Source: Paenibacillus sacheonensis (lineage in GTDB: Bacteria > Bacillota > Bacilli > Paenibacillales > Paenibacillaceae). Taken from it: a DNA stretch of 64,000 bases. The notes below the pieces were generated by a model. That model was not told the origin of the DNA. It saw nothing but the letters and a program-made list of their open reading frames with translations, and did not search any database. Of this stretch, positions 16,871-26,889 are shown one piece after another. The stretch is from NCBI RefSeq assembly GCF_009909195.1, contig NZ_JAAAMU010000010.1, positions 62,001-126,000 on the forward strand, given 5' to 3'. Within the stretch, counting starts at the first letter, position 1. Every line of letters starts with the position of its first letter. The position numbers and the translations under genes were made by a program.

Positions 16871-18211
16871 ATGATGAATCTGCAAGCCGTCAAGAAAAGG
16901 CTGACCGGGGGCGGAGCGTTCCAAACGATTCTGCATACGAGCGCCGCCAATCTGTTGATTATGATCTTAAGCACCTTGACTTCCATCGTGACGGCGCGCT
17001 TGTTCGGGGTCGTGGGAAAAGGAGAGCTTTCGGCGATCTTGTTCTGGCCGACCTTGCTGTCGGGTCTCGTCAGCTTCGGTCTCCCGACCTCGCTCATTTT
17101 CAATATGAGGACGAATGCGGGCCAGGCGACCGAATACGTCCGGGCTGGGTTTCTGTTCCAGATTCCCGTCAGTCTGATCGTCGGCATCGCGGCCTGGATC
17201 TATCTCCCCGCGTGGCTCGGTCAATATTCGGACGCCGTGGTCGAGATCGCCAGGTGGTATACCGTGCTGACGCTGCCGATGCTGCTAGCCGTCAATTTAC
17301 TGGCGGCGTTGACGCAAAGCATGGACAAATTCAGCCTGTACAACGGACTTCGGCTGTACGTTCCGCTGAGCAACCTGGTCGGGCTGCTGATCCTCTGGGG
17401 ATTCGGCAAATTGACGGTCTCCTACGCGTCGTTCGCGTATTGCGCCACCAGCTTGATGGTCATCGTCTGGTCGCTGTACAAACTGCGCCGCGAATTGAGC
17501 TTCAACTGGGCCAAGCGCATGGACCGCCTGGTGTTCAAGGCGTTGTTCGGCTACGGGGGAAGGGTGTTCGGCGTCGAGCTGCTCGGGACGTTATACGGGC
17601 AGTGCGACAAATTGATCATCCTGTCGCTGCTGAGGCCCAAGGATTTCGGCCTGTACACGGTCGTCTATACGCTATCCCGCGTGTTCAATGTCGTGCAAAT
17701 GGCGATTTCGAACGTGATTTTCCCGAAGGTCACGGGCATGGACAAGGACAAAGTCATCGCGACGGTCGGCAGGGCTTTTCGGCTCTCGTTCCTGCTGATG
17801 ACGGCGGCGGTCATCCCGGGCATGATCATCGGCCGGTTCCTCCTGGGCCTCCTGTTCGGCGCACAGTTCCTGGAAGCCGGCAACGCGTTCTATCTGCTCT
17901 CCCTTGAATGCATTCTTGGCGGGGGGTCGTGGATTCTCGCCTCGTCCTTCAACGCCATGGGGCGTCCCGGACTCGTCGTCATCCGGCAGGCCGTCGCGCT
18001 TGCGATCACGGTCGGATTGTTCTTCGTCTTCACGCCGCTGTACGGGCTGACCGGCATCGCGTTCGCCCTGCTGCTCGGCGCGGTCATCCGGATCGTCATT
18101 ACGATCGCGGCGATGCGGGTGGTCTTCAAGGTAAGGATCGCCGACATCCTGTTCGACAAAGGCGACTTCCGCTTTTTGTTCAAACGGTTAACGCGCAGCA
18201 TGCCATCTTAG
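16871..18211 (+). CDS. Wzx-like polysaccharide flippase (MOP superfamily)
   Basis: This is a 446-residue membrane protein of 12-14 hydrophobic segments. The start (AANLLIMILSTLTSIVTARL, FGVVGKGELSAI) is typical of Wzx/RfbX flippases, which move undecaprenyl-linked repeat units across the membrane for the polymerase. AAGGA at 16856-16860 suits ATG 16871; ATG 16847 would add eight residues. It lies between the glycosyltransferases and the modifying enzymes, completing a Wzx/Wzy system. Confidence 0.85.
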   Translation: MMNLQAVKKRLTGGGAFQTILHTSAANLLIMILSTLTSIVTARLFGVVGKGELSAILFWPTLLSGLVSFGLPTSLIFNMRTNAGQATEYVRAGFLFQIPVSLIVGIAAWIYLPAWLGQYSDAVVEIARWYTVLTLPMLLAVNLLAALTQSMDKFSLYNGLRLYVPLSNLVGLLILWGFGKLTVSYASFAYCATSLMVIVWSLYKLRRELSFNWAKRMDRLVFKALFGYGGRVFGVELLGTLYGQCDKLIILSLLRPKDFGLYTVVYTLSRVFNVVQMAISNVIFPKVTGMDKDKVIATVGRAFRLSFLLMTAAVIPGMIIGRFLLGLLFGAQFLEAGNAFYLLSLECILGGGSWILASSFNAMGRPGLVVIRQAVALAITVGLFFVFTPLYGLTGIAFALLLGAVIRIVITIAAMRVVFKVRIADILFDKGDFRFLFKRLTRSMPS

Positions 18212-18229
18212 CGAACGAAAGGAAACGAC

Positions 18230-18814
18230 GTGAAAAACATGCTTGCGGCCGAAAGGCCCGAAATAAACAAACGAAAGCGACGCGTCAAGGATTATGCGAA
18301 ATACGGCTATCGTATCCTGCTCGGACTGCTGTTCAGGCGGAAGGTCGACCAATGCGGCAAACTGCTGCGGGTCGCCGGCGGCGTGACGGTCTCGAAGGCC
18401 AAGCATGCCAAGCTGATTCTAGGCGACAACGTGCTGCTGTTTCGGAATACCGGCTTTTACCTCGACTCCAATGAAGCGGTCATCGAAATCGGCGACCATA
18501 CCTTCATTAATCGAAGAACCGAGATCATCTGCAAGAAGCACGTGAAAATCGGGAGCCACTGCGCCATTTCATGGGACGTTGCCATCATGGACACCGATAC
18601 GCACCGCATCGAAGGGATGACGGAAACGAAGCCGACCATTATCGGCGACCATGTGTGGATCGGCAGCAAGGCGATTATTTTGAAAGGCGTAACGATCGGC
18701 AAGGGCGCCGTCGTGGCGGCCGGATCGGTCGTATCGAAGGACGTGCCCGCCTACGCGCTCGTCGCCGGAGTCCCGGCAAAACCGATCAAAGAGAACGTTG
18801 TCTGGCATATTTGA
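18230..18814 (+). CDS. hexapeptide-repeat acyltransferase of the EPS locus
   Basis: This is a 194-residue left-handed beta-helix acyltransferase. Hexapeptide units run from about residue 65 to 175 ([59 protein letters not shown]) and end with [14 protein letters not shown]. The likely catalytic His lies in [10 protein letters not shown]. It probably O-acetylates a sugar of the EPS. The start is GTG 18230, set by AAAGGA at 18218-18223; ATG 18239 is too far. It is similar in layout to the gene at 4903 but not identical. Confidence 0.85.
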   Translation: MKNMLAAERPEINKRKRRVKDYAKYGYRILLGLLFRRKVDQCGKLLRVAGGVTVSKAKHAKLILGDNVLLFRNTGFYLDSNEAVIEIGDHTFINRRTEIICKKHVKIGSHCAISWDVAIMDTDTHRIEGMTETKPTIIGDHVWIGSKAIILKGVTIGKGAVVAAGSVVSKDVPAYALVAGVPAKPIKENVVWHI

Positions 18815-18868
18815 CGGGTTCGGTCCCGGAAGAGAGAAGAAATGCCCACAGGAGAAGGAGACGGATTG

Positions 18869-19825
18869 ATGGAAACCGCACAGTTCGCTCATCCGATGGA
18901 TGAGCTCAAAAACCGGCTACGGCACATCTTGAGCGTGATCCCGCCCCATTCCAAAATTTATTACATCGATTATCCGGTGCACGGCAACGGCGGGGATCTG
19001 CTCATCATGAAAGGAACCGAAGTGTTTTTCAAGGATCATAATATCCACGTTCAAGCCCGTTACAGCGTATTGGATTTTCCGAACGGCCTGGCCATTCCGA
19101 AAGACCATATCATCGTGCTGCACGGCGGCGGCAACTTCGGCGATTTGTATCCGGCGCATCAGAAGCTGCGCGAGAAGATCGTGGCCGATTATCCCGAACA
19201 TCGCGTGGTAATGCTGCCGCAGACGATCTTTTACAAGGACGAGGCGGAGTTCGAGAAGACGGCGGCGGTGTTCAACCGGCATAACGACCTGCACCTATAC
19301 GTCCGCGATACCTTGTCGCAGGAGATGGCGATGATCAGGTTCACGACGTGCAACGTCTATCTGTCTCCGGACATGGCGCACCAGCTCTGGCCGATTCGCA
19401 GCAAGAACTTGCCCGACAAGGAGCTCCTCTGCTTCCTCCGCACCGACATCGAGAAGACGGAAGAGCAGGAGCGGCTGGAAGCCTCCGGCCGAGGCGATTA
19501 CTTGGACTGGGCGACGCTCTTCAACGGGGTCGAGCATAAATCGATCCGCGTGTTCAACAAAATGCTGCAGAAGGGCAGCGGCAAACTCCCTCTTAGCAAA
19601 TTCTGGGGGAAATACACCGACTATCTCGTGAACAAGGCGGTCAGCCGGTTCGGCAGCTATAAGACGATACAGACATCAAGGCTGCACGGCCATATTCTCT
19701 CCTGCCTCATGGACAAGCCGAACATCCTGCTGGACAACTCTTACGGCAAGAACGCCAGCTATTATCGCACTTGGACCGGAGGCATCGCGTCGGCGTCACT
19801 GATGGCGGATCCCTCGGGCAAATAG
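18869..19825 (+). CDS. polysaccharide pyruvyl transferase
   Basis: This is a 318-residue member of the polysaccharide pyruvyl transferase family (CsaB/PssM-like), which adds a ketal-linked pyruvate from phosphoenolpyruvate to a sugar. It has DYPVHGNGGDLLIMKG at the N-terminus, VLHGGGNFGDLYPAHQ, MLPQTIFY and a C-terminal SRLHGHIL with the conserved RLH. Pyruvyl groups give EPS negative charge. AAGGAG at 18855-18860 supports ATG 18869; ATG 18842 is possible. It lies between the acyltransferase and manC. Confidence 0.88.
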   Translation: METAQFAHPMDELKNRLRHILSVIPPHSKIYYIDYPVHGNGGDLLIMKGTEVFFKDHNIHVQARYSVLDFPNGLAIPKDHIIVLHGGGNFGDLYPAHQKLREKIVADYPEHRVVMLPQTIFYKDEAEFEKTAAVFNRHNDLHLYVRDTLSQEMAMIRFTTCNVYLSPDMAHQLWPIRSKNLPDKELLCFLRTDIEKTEEQERLEASGRGDYLDWATLFNGVEHKSIRVFNKMLQKGSGKLPLSKFWGKYTDYLVNKAVSRFGSYKTIQTSRLHGHILSCLMDKPNILLDNSYGKNASYYRTWTGGIASASLMADPSGK

Positions 19826-19839
19826 AATGGAGGAATCGT

Positions 19840-21210
19840 ATGAAAATCGTATTGCTTTCGGGCGGATCCGGCAAAAGACTGTGGCCGCTGTCGAACGACT
19901 CCCGTTCCAAACAGTTTCTGAAAATCCTTAAGAACGGCGATGGAAAGCTGGAGTCCATGATTCAACGGGTTTGGGGGCAGCTGGAAGAAGCCGATTTGCA
20001 AAATCACGCTTACGTGGCCACCAGCAAGTCGCAGGTCGAAATGATCTACAGTCAGCTGGGCAGCGACATCAACCTGATCGTCGAACCGGAACGAAGGGAT
20101 ACGTTTCCCGCCATCGCGCTCGCGGCCACGTACCTGTATTCGATCGAAAGCGTGAATTTGAACGAAACGATCGTCGTCATGCCTGTCGATCCGTACGTCG
20201 AGATCTCGTTCTTCCAAGCGCTGAAACGGCTGGAGCACGTGCTGGACCATTCCGATGCAGACCTCGCGCTCATGGGCGTGAGGCCGACTTATCCGTCAGA
20301 GAAATACGGTTACATCATTCCCAAAGAGGAAGCCGGAGACGATCGGCCTTTCGTCGACGTGCACAGCTTCCGGGAGAAGCCCGTCAAGGAAGAAGCGGAA
20401 GCGATGATTCGCCAATCCGCGCTATGGAACTGCGGCGTGTTCGCGTTCAAGCTGGATTTCCTCATTACGATCCTGATCGCGAACGAGCTGCCGATCCAAT
20501 ACGAGGAAATGTTGAAACGGTACGACAAGCTTCCTAAAATCAGCTTCGATTACGAAGTGGTGGAACGCGCGAACCGCGTCGCGGCCGTCCAATACGACGG
20601 GCCTTGGAAGGACTTGGGCACGTGGAACACGCTGACAGAAGAAATCGAGACCCCGTTGATCGGCAAAGGCATCATTACGGAAGGCTCGCTCAATACGCAT
20701 GTCATTAACGAGCTGGATATTCCGATTACGCTAATGGGCCTGTCCGACGTCATCGTGGCGGCGAGTCCCGACGGCATTCTGGTCGCGGACAAAGCGGCGA
20801 GCCCGCAGATCAAGGAAGTCATGAAGCATTCGGATCAGCGCCCGATGTACGAGGAGCGGCGCTGGGGCCGATATCGCGTGCTGGACTACATGCGCTTCCC
20901 GGACGGCCGGGAGGTACTCACGAAACGGATCTTCATCACGTCCGGCAAAAACCTGAGCTACCAGTATCACAGCCTGAGGGACGAGGTCTGGACGGTCGTT
21001 GCCGGAAACGGGGACATGATCTTGAACGAGCACCGCTTCTCCGTCAAGGTAGGCGACGTCATCTCGATTCCGAAAGAGAACAAGCACAGCCTGCGGGCGG
21101 AAACGGACATCGAGATCATCGAGGTCCAAACCGGATCGCAGCTCATCGAAGAGGATATCGTCCGGCTCGAGCTGGATTGGAGCGAAATCGTACAATTGTG
21201 CAGGGTGTGA
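19840..21210 (+). CDS. manC: mannose-1-phosphate guanylyltransferase (with cupin isomerase-type domain)
   Basis: This 456-residue two-domain ManC makes GDP-mannose from GTP and mannose-1-phosphate. The N-terminal nucleotidyltransferase starts IVLLSGGSGKRLWPLSNDSR (usual motif LSGGSGTRLWPLSR, so two positions differ) and has VEPERRDTFPA and FREKP. The C-terminal cupin (about residues 350-450) has LSYQYHSLRDEVWTVVAG, typical of the phosphomannose isomerase part. GGAGGA precedes ATG 19840; the frame open from 19771 lies in the previous gene. The presence of manC implies mannose in the EPS. No phosphomannomutase is seen in the window. Confidence 0.9.
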   Translation: MKIVLLSGGSGKRLWPLSNDSRSKQFLKILKNGDGKLESMIQRVWGQLEEADLQNHAYVATSKSQVEMIYSQLGSDINLIVEPERRDTFPAIALAATYLYSIESVNLNETIVVMPVDPYVEISFFQALKRLEHVLDHSDADLALMGVRPTYPSEKYGYIIPKEEAGDDRPFVDVHSFREKPVKEEAEAMIRQSALWNCGVFAFKLDFLITILIANELPIQYEEMLKRYDKLPKISFDYEVVERANRVAAVQYDGPWKDLGTWNTLTEEIETPLIGKGIITEGSLNTHVINELDIPITLMGLSDVIVAASPDGILVADKAASPQIKEVMKHSDQRPMYEERRWGRYRVLDYMRFPDGREVLTKRIFITSGKNLSYQYHSLRDEVWTVVAGNGDMILNEHRFSVKVGDVISIPKENKHSLRAETDIEIIEVQTGSQLIEEDIVRLELDWSEIVQLCRV

Positions 21211-21336
21211 GAAGCATGACCTGCGGTCGAATGGGTCTCCAATCGCTGTTGTAGTTCTGATTGCATTTTAAAAAAAACACTTAGATTACGCTTACGAAGC
21301 TGCGTTTTTAACAAAACGCTTTAGGAGCTGAAGAGA

Positions 21337-22677
21337 ATGAATATCACAGTCATCGGCACCGGATATGTCGGGCTCGTGTCGGGAATCTGCTACGCGGAAC
21401 TCGGCCATCGGGTCGTCTGCGTCGATAAGGACCGGGCGAAAGTCGAGACCTTGCAGAACGGGGGCATTCCGATTTACGAACCCGGGTTGCAGGAGCTTTC
21501 GGTCAAGAATTCGGCTGCCGGAAGGCTGCGCTATACGGTCGATCTGCGCGAAGCGGTCGAGCAGTCGGAGATCGTCATCATCGCGGTCGGCACGCCTTCG
21601 CTCCCGAACGGCGAAGCGAACCTGTCCTATATCGACCAGGCGGCCATCGAAATCGCGCAGGCGATGAACGGGCATAAAATCATCGCCGTGAAAAGCACCG
21701 TGCCCGTCGGCACGAACGAGCGCGTGGGCAATCTGATCCGGAGCCGGACGACCGAGCGGTTCGACAGCATCTCGCTGCCGGAGTTTCTGCGGGAAGGATC
21801 CGCCGTGCAGGACACGATGCATCCCGACCGCATCGTGATCGGCGCCGATTCCGAGAGCGCAGCCGAGCTCCTCGTGCAGCTGCACCGTCCGTTGACGGAG
21901 CACATCGTCGTGACGGACATCCGCAGCGCGGAGATGCTGAAATACGCGTCGAACGCTTTCCTGGCGACGAAAATCTCGTTCATCAACGAAATTGCGAACA
22001 TTTGCGAGAAGGTCGGCGCCGACGTCACCCTTGTCGCGGAAGGCATGGGCTACGACAAACGGATCGGCCATGCGTTTCTGAAAGCGGGAATCGGCTACGG
22101 CGGTTCCTGCTTCCCGAAGGACACTCGGGCGCTGATCCAAATCGCGGGCCACGTCGATTACGAGTTCAAACTGCTGCGCGCGGTCGTCGAAGTCAATCAG
22201 GATCAGCGGATGAGCGTCATCCGGAAGCTGGAGTCGATCTTCGACGGGGAGCTGCAGGGGAAGACGATTGCCGTCTGGGGACTGGCCTTCAAGCCGAATA
22301 CCGACGACGTCCGGGAATCGCCGGCTTTGGAAATCATCCAATATTTGATTCGCAGCGGCGCGCACGTGAAAGCGTACGATCCGATCGCGATGCGAAACTT
22401 CCGGAGCATCTACGGGGACAACGGCGTGATGTGGTGCGACGATGCCTTGGAGGCCGCGACCGGCGCGGACGCGCTGTGCCTGCTGACCGAGTGGGACGAA
22501 TTCGTGCATGCGGATCTTAAGCTGCTGCAGTCGATTCTGAGGAAACCGATTCTGATCGACGGAAGAAACGCGTTCAAGGAAGCCGATTTGGCTGAAACAT
22601 CCTTCGTTTACTATTCGATCGGCCGCCCGCGCTTAAACCAGGGGGTCAAGGAGGAAATGTCGGCCCTGATCGATTAG
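21337..22677 (+). CDS. ugd: UDP-glucose 6-dehydrogenase
   Basis: This 446-residue NAD-dependent enzyme oxidises UDP-glucose to UDP-glucuronate. The Rossmann start is MNITVIGTGYVGLVSGICYA; GTPSLPNGEANL and STVPVGTNE follow. The catalytic cysteine is at about residue 258 in GYGGSCFPKDTRAL. The C-terminal UDP-binding domain has AFKPNTDDVRESP. AGGAGCTGAAG precedes the ATG. It uses the product of galU and gives the EPS a uronic acid. A 126-base gap before it holds only a weak hairpin. Confidence 0.93.
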   Translation: MNITVIGTGYVGLVSGICYAELGHRVVCVDKDRAKVETLQNGGIPIYEPGLQELSVKNSAAGRLRYTVDLREAVEQSEIVIIAVGTPSLPNGEANLSYIDQAAIEIAQAMNGHKIIAVKSTVPVGTNERVGNLIRSRTTERFDSISLPEFLREGSAVQDTMHPDRIVIGADSESAAELLVQLHRPLTEHIVVTDIRSAEMLKYASNAFLATKISFINEIANICEKVGADVTLVAEGMGYDKRIGHAFLKAGIGYGGSCFPKDTRALIQIAGHVDYEFKLLRAVVEVNQDQRMSVIRKLESIFDGELQGKTIAVWGLAFKPNTDDVRESPALEIIQYLIRSGAHVKAYDPIAMRNFRSIYGDNGVMWCDDALEAATGADALCLLTEWDEFVHADLKLLQSILRKPILIDGRNAFKEADLAETSFVYYSIGRPRLNQGVKEEMSALID

Positions 22678-22698
22678 AGGGGCAAAAGGAGAAAAATC

Positions 22699-25635
22699 GT
22701 GAAAAAGAAATTGGTGTGCCTGTCGGCATTGGGCATCATCGCCGGAATAATTCCGGCGCATGTGCTCGGAGATGCCATTCCGCCCGCCTATGAAATCGAG
22801 GTCGATTCGCTCGCCGACTGGAACCGGGTGTATCGGCATTCGGATACGCTCCAGCTGCAAAGCCTTCCGGGCGACAAGCTCGATTCGACGCGGATAAAGC
22901 CAAGCGGCGCTTCCGGGGAATACGCAATCTACCGGACGGCGGACAAAAGCTTCCTGCGCTCGTTCTCGATTTACGCGTATTACGCATCCGGGCAGAAATA
23001 CAGCCATCCGACCTTTTCGGTTTCAAGCGACGGCAAGGCATACAGGGAGATCACGCCGGACATTCACGAGAGCGGCGGAAATACCGTCGAATACGTGTCG
23101 AGAAACTTTCCGGGAAGCACGAAATATTTGAAAATCACCTTCCCGGGCGGGGGCGGGAACCCCTGTCCGTCCATCGGGAAGGTCGTGCTTAACGGACCGG
23201 CGAACGTGGATGCTAGCGTCCCGTCGGGAACGGTGCCCTACGGCCGGATGATCATGCTGAACCGGGCGGAAGCGGGCGAGACGGTCTATTACACGACCGA
23301 CGGCAGCGACCCGCGGAGCTCGAAGACACGCAAGCATTACTTCTCGCCGATACCGGTACTCGGCAATCTGACGCTGAAGACCACCGCCGTCAACCATTCG
23401 GGAACGGGAAAATCGGCGGCCGGCATCGTCTCGACGTATCGGTATACGCCGGTAGCGACGGATGCAGCGCCTGTCGGCATGATCGACAACCTTGATAATT
23501 TCCAGCTGGCTGCGGGCCGTTCCAATGTGTACGTGGCGAAGAACGACCCCGGTTACTTCGATAACGACGGCGGTCGCATCGCGCGCACCGCGACTGGACC
23601 GGGCTACATCGTATACCGGACGGATTACGATATCCGTTCCTTCACGGTCTACGGCAGTTTCTATACGGGCGTACCTGTCGAGGACCAGCGGTTTTTCGCA
23701 TCGGCGGACGGCAAGCAGTATACGGAGATTTCCGCGGAAGCGGAAACGGCCGGCTACTCGCAAAGCAATTGGCAGCCCTATGCCTTCGAGGCTTCGGCAT
23801 TGCCCGCACGAACGCGGTATTTGAAAATCATGCTGAACGGATCGGCTAATTCCTGGTCGCCTCAAGTGTCGAAGGTCGTGATTAATCAAAACACGGCCTC
23901 GGTCAAGCTGGCCTCCAAGCTGAGCGGCGGTACGGTCAAGGCCGAACTGTCGTCCGATACGCAGGGAGCGCGGATCTATTACCGGTTGAACAAAGGACCC
24001 GATTTCCTGCCCTACCAGGCGCCGCTCGATCTTGCCGGCTATAACGTCGTGGAGGCGTACGCGGTGAAGGACGGCTTGGTCCCAAGTCCGATCCGGAAAT
24101 ACTCGCTCAACGCCGGCAACGAAATCGAAGTCGATAAATTCGGCCAGATGAAGAAAGCGAACTTCGCCGCCAAGGTAGCGAGCGACAAGCAATTGGCCGA
24201 TGACGCCAGCGCGGACGAAGCGTATTACGACAGCGTCAGCGCCCCTTCCGACCGCGACGGCTACGGCGGACTCGCCGGCAGCGCGGCGAAATACGGCCTG
24301 AAGGCGACAGGGTATTTCGCGGTCCAGGAGATGGACGGACGCAAAGTCATGACCGCGCCGAACGGCGATCTCTATTTCAGCCTTGCGGTGAACGGCGTTA
24401 CGGCCAACGAAACGTATACGATGGTTGCGGGCCGGGAGCAGAAGTTCGAATCCATTCCGCCGTTCGACGGCGAGTATAAGAAAGCCTTCATCGGGAAGGA
24501 CAACTTCTCCTTCTACATGGCCAACGTCTACCGCAAGACCGGCAAGTTCCCGACCGAGCACTCCATCTACATGGAGGCGGTCGAGAGGCTGAAGAAGTGG
24601 GGATTCAACGGCGTCGGCAGCTATTCGCCCGTCAAGTACGGCGAAGAGGGCAAAATGCCGTACGTACGGATGCTTCCGCTGAATTCAATGAGCTGGGCCA
24701 AGCTGAACGGCATCTCGATCTTCGACATCTTCGCGCCGAACGCCGAAGCGAAAATCGACGACGCGTTCCGGAAGGCGCTGACGCCGAATAAGGACGACCG
24801 GATGCTGATCGGGTACTTCATCGACAACGAATACGACTTTCACAAGTTTTACACCAACGTGCCCAAGCTGAAGGCGAGCTCGGCTGCCATCAAAGGCAAG
24901 CTGGTCGAGCGGATGCGCGACAAGTATCAGACCGTCGACAATTATAACGCCGCCTGGGGCACGAAGTTCGGCTCGTTCGACGACTTGAAGGAGGCCGAAA
25001 TGCCGGTCAAAACGTCGGCGTCCTGGCGCGACATGGACGACTTTTACGCGTACTACCTGGATACGTTCTTCGGCACCGTCTCGCGTATCTACCGCAAATA
25101 CGATCCCAATCATCTGCTTCTCGGCGACAGGTGGATCACGACGACCTTCCACAACGAGAAGTACCGGAAGCCGCTTGCCGAGACGGAAGGCAAATACGTG
25201 GACGTCATCAGCATCAACTATTACAGCTACAAAATCGAGACGGACCTGCTGCAGGATGTCTACGAAGAGTCGGGCGGCAAACCGATCCTGTTCAGCGAAT
25301 TCGGTTACGGCACCTCCGAACAGGGATTGAAACCGCTGCTTCCGAATTCGGCGTCGAATCAATTCCAGCGAGGGATGCGTTACCGGAACTACGTGGAAGG
25401 CGCCGCCACGCTGCCTTACGTCGTCGGCGCGCACCTGTTCAATTACGTCGACCAGGCCGGCCTTGGCAGGTACTGGCAGGGAGAATGGGGCGAGCGTTAC
25501 AACTCCGGGCTCGTCAACGTCGCTGACCGGCCTTACAAGGATTACCTGGAGGGCATCAAGGCTACGAACGACGATATTTACAAGCTGATGCTCAAGGAAC
25601 GGCCTAAATTCTACTACGACTTCAATAAAGGGTGA
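22699..25635 (+). CDS. secreted multidomain glycoside hydrolase (clan GH-A-like)
   Basis: This is a 978-residue exported enzyme. A signal peptide (KKKLVCLSALGIIAGIIPAH) is followed by two repeats of a discoidin-like carbohydrate-binding domain and a chitobiase-C-terminal-like beta domain (YYTTDGSDPRS and IYYRLNKGPD motifs). The C-terminal half (about 480-978) is a TIM-barrel-type catalytic domain. The likely acid/base Glu is at about 711 (GYFIDNEYDF) and the nucleophile at about 867 (PILFSEFGYG), a pattern seen in agarase-like and GH42-like enzymes. GTG 22699 has AAAGGAG upstream. It may trim or release the EPS made by the preceding genes; the substrate is not predictable here. Confidence 0.82.
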   Translation: MKKKLVCLSALGIIAGIIPAHVLGDAIPPAYEIEVDSLADWNRVYRHSDTLQLQSLPGDKLDSTRIKPSGASGEYAIYRTADKSFLRSFSIYAYYASGQKYSHPTFSVSSDGKAYREITPDIHESGGNTVEYVSRNFPGSTKYLKITFPGGGGNPCPSIGKVVLNGPANVDASVPSGTVPYGRMIMLNRAEAGETVYYTTDGSDPRSSKTRKHYFSPIPVLGNLTLKTTAVNHSGTGKSAAGIVSTYRYTPVATDAAPVGMIDNLDNFQLAAGRSNVYVAKNDPGYFDNDGGRIARTATGPGYIVYRTDYDIRSFTVYGSFYTGVPVEDQRFFASADGKQYTEISAEAETAGYSQSNWQPYAFEASALPARTRYLKIMLNGSANSWSPQVSKVVINQNTASVKLASKLSGGTVKAELSSDTQGARIYYRLNKGPDFLPYQAPLDLAGYNVVEAYAVKDGLVPSPIRKYSLNAGNEIEVDKFGQMKKANFAAKVASDKQLADDASADEAYYDSVSAPSDRDGYGGLAGSAAKYGLKATGYFAVQEMDGRKVMTAPNGDLYFSLAVNGVTANETYTMVAGREQKFESIPPFDGEYKKAFIGKDNFSFYMANVYRKTGKFPTEHSIYMEAVERLKKWGFNGVGSYSPVKYGEEGKMPYVRMLPLNSMSWAKLNGISIFDIFAPNAEAKIDDAFRKALTPNKDDRMLIGYFIDNEYDFHKFYTNVPKLKASSAAIKGKLVERMRDKYQTVDNYNAAWGTKFGSFDDLKEAEMPVKTSASWRDMDDFYAYYLDTFFGTVSRIYRKYDPNHLLLGDRWITTTFHNEKYRKPLAETEGKYVDVISINYYSYKIETDLLQDVYEESGGKPILFSEFGYGTSEQGLKPLLPNSASNQFQRGMRYRNYVEGAATLPYVVGAHLFNYVDQAGLGRYWQGEWGERYNSGLVNVADRPYKDYLEGIKATNDDIYKLMLKERPKFYYDFNKG

Positions 25636-25641
25636 ACTGCT

Positions 25642-26889
25642 TTGGTCGATTCGAACGGCAACAATCTTGTGTTTCTGCTCTGCACGCCCAGAAGCGGAAG
25701 CTCCTTGGCGACGGTGATGCTGCAAAATCACAGCAAAATGTTCGCCACGCAGGAAATGTGGTTTCTGATGAGCCTCTACGATCTGCGGTCGCCGCAGCGC
25801 AGGGCTTACGGGGGAACCGGCATTCTCAGCCAGTTCTACAACGGCATCCTGCCGCAGGACACCTTCGAGGAAGCGAGCCGGATGTTTGCGCTCCAGGCTT
25901 ACAACGGCTTGCTGCAGAGCAGCGCAGGAGCGGAGCTGGTCATCGACAAGTCGCCCCGGTATTATTATCTGCTTGAATTCCTGGACGCGCTGTTTCCGCA
26001 ATCCAGGCGGATCTGGCTCATCCGGAACCCGTTCGCGGTCCTTGCCTCGAACAAGAAGGTGAACAAGCAGCGGGGCGGGGGCTTCGATCTGACGGAAAGC
26101 CTCGGCCATCCGGACTTCGATATGAAAATCGCGGACCTGACCGTCGGGCTGTTCCGGTATTATCACTACTTTGCCGAAAACAACCCCTACGCGCATCGGC
26201 TGCATTACGAGAAACTGGTGGCGGATCCGAGAGCGCAATTAACCGAGGTTTGCCGGTTTCTCGGCACCGCGTACGAAGAGGGCATGGAGACGTACGGCAA
26301 TTTCATGAACTCCGCCAAGTCAGATCTCTACTTCAGCATGGGCGTAGGCGATCCGTTCGTGGCGAACCACACAGAGCCCAATCAGGAATCCCTTCATATC
26401 TGGAAGGACGTGCTGGACAAGCCGGAGATCGAACTGTACGGCCGCACGCTCGGGGCGCGGATTTTCCGCGAGCTCGGCTACGCCGAAGAGCTGGAGGAAG
26501 CCGAGAAGCTGACGGGCGTGCGTTTCGAGAATGAGCCGGACGCGGAGCTGATCGCGCTGCGGACCAAGCAATTGGCAGAGGCGACCGGCTGCAGATGGGA
26601 AGAGGGGTACGCGCTGAAATCCGCCGCTGCTCCGGGAAACGGCCGAGCGCCGGCGGCGGTTCAGGCCGCGGCGTCCGACGGGCAGCACGCGGAGGCGCTT
26701 CGGCTGCAGATGACCGTGCGCGCGCTCGAGAAGCGCCTCGAACTCGGCGCCATGGAGCAGCGGCGGCTGCGAGCGCAGCTGGACGCCACGAACGGAAAAA
26801 TCGATCGTTTGAAGTCGCTCGTCCCCTTCGGCAGCCGGTTGTCTTCCTTGGCGTCGGCCTTGTTGAGCGGCGACGGGAGGAAGAAATGA
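25642..26889 (+). CDS. sulfotransferase, coupled to the lasso cyclase gene
   Basis: This is a 415-residue PAPS-dependent sulfotransferase. The 5'-phosphosulfate loop is FLLCTPRSGSSLATVML near the N-terminus and the 3'-phosphate site is IWLIRNPFAVLASN. A C-terminal coiled coil (about residues 350-400) ends in a short hydrophobic tail. The start is TTG 25642, six bases after the glycosidase stop, with a weak site (AAAGGGTGA). Its stop overlaps the lasso cyclase ATG by four bases (ATGA). That coupling suggests lasso peptide tailoring, and sulfotransferase genes do occur in paeninodin-type clusters to my knowledge. EPS sulfation is the alternative. cysC at 37154 could supply PAPS. Confidence 0.82.
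   Translation: MVDSNGNNLVFLLCTPRSGSSLATVMLQNHSKMFATQEMWFLMSLYDLRSPQRRAYGGTGILSQFYNGILPQDTFEEASRMFALQAYNGLLQSSAGAELVIDKSPRYYYLLEFLDALFPQSRRIWLIRNPFAVLASNKKVNKQRGGGFDLTESLGHPDFDMKIADLTVGLFRYYHYFAENNPYAHRLHYEKLVADPRAQLTEVCRFLGTAYEEGMETYGNFMNSAKSDLYFSMGVGDPFVANHTEPNQESLHIWKDVLDKPEIELYGRTLGARIFRELGYAEELEEAEKLTGVRFENEPDAELIALRTKQLAEATGCRWEEGYALKSAAAPGNGRAPAAVQAAASDGQHAEALRLQMTVRALEKRLELGAMEQRRLRAQLDATNGKIDRLKSLVPFGSRLSSLASALLSGDGRKK

Noticed and set aside
23023..26238. Long minus-strand frames (512 and 517 residues) opposite the glycosidase and sulfotransferase
   Set aside because: No ribosome-binding sites or recognisable domains; the plus-strand genes have clear motifs.
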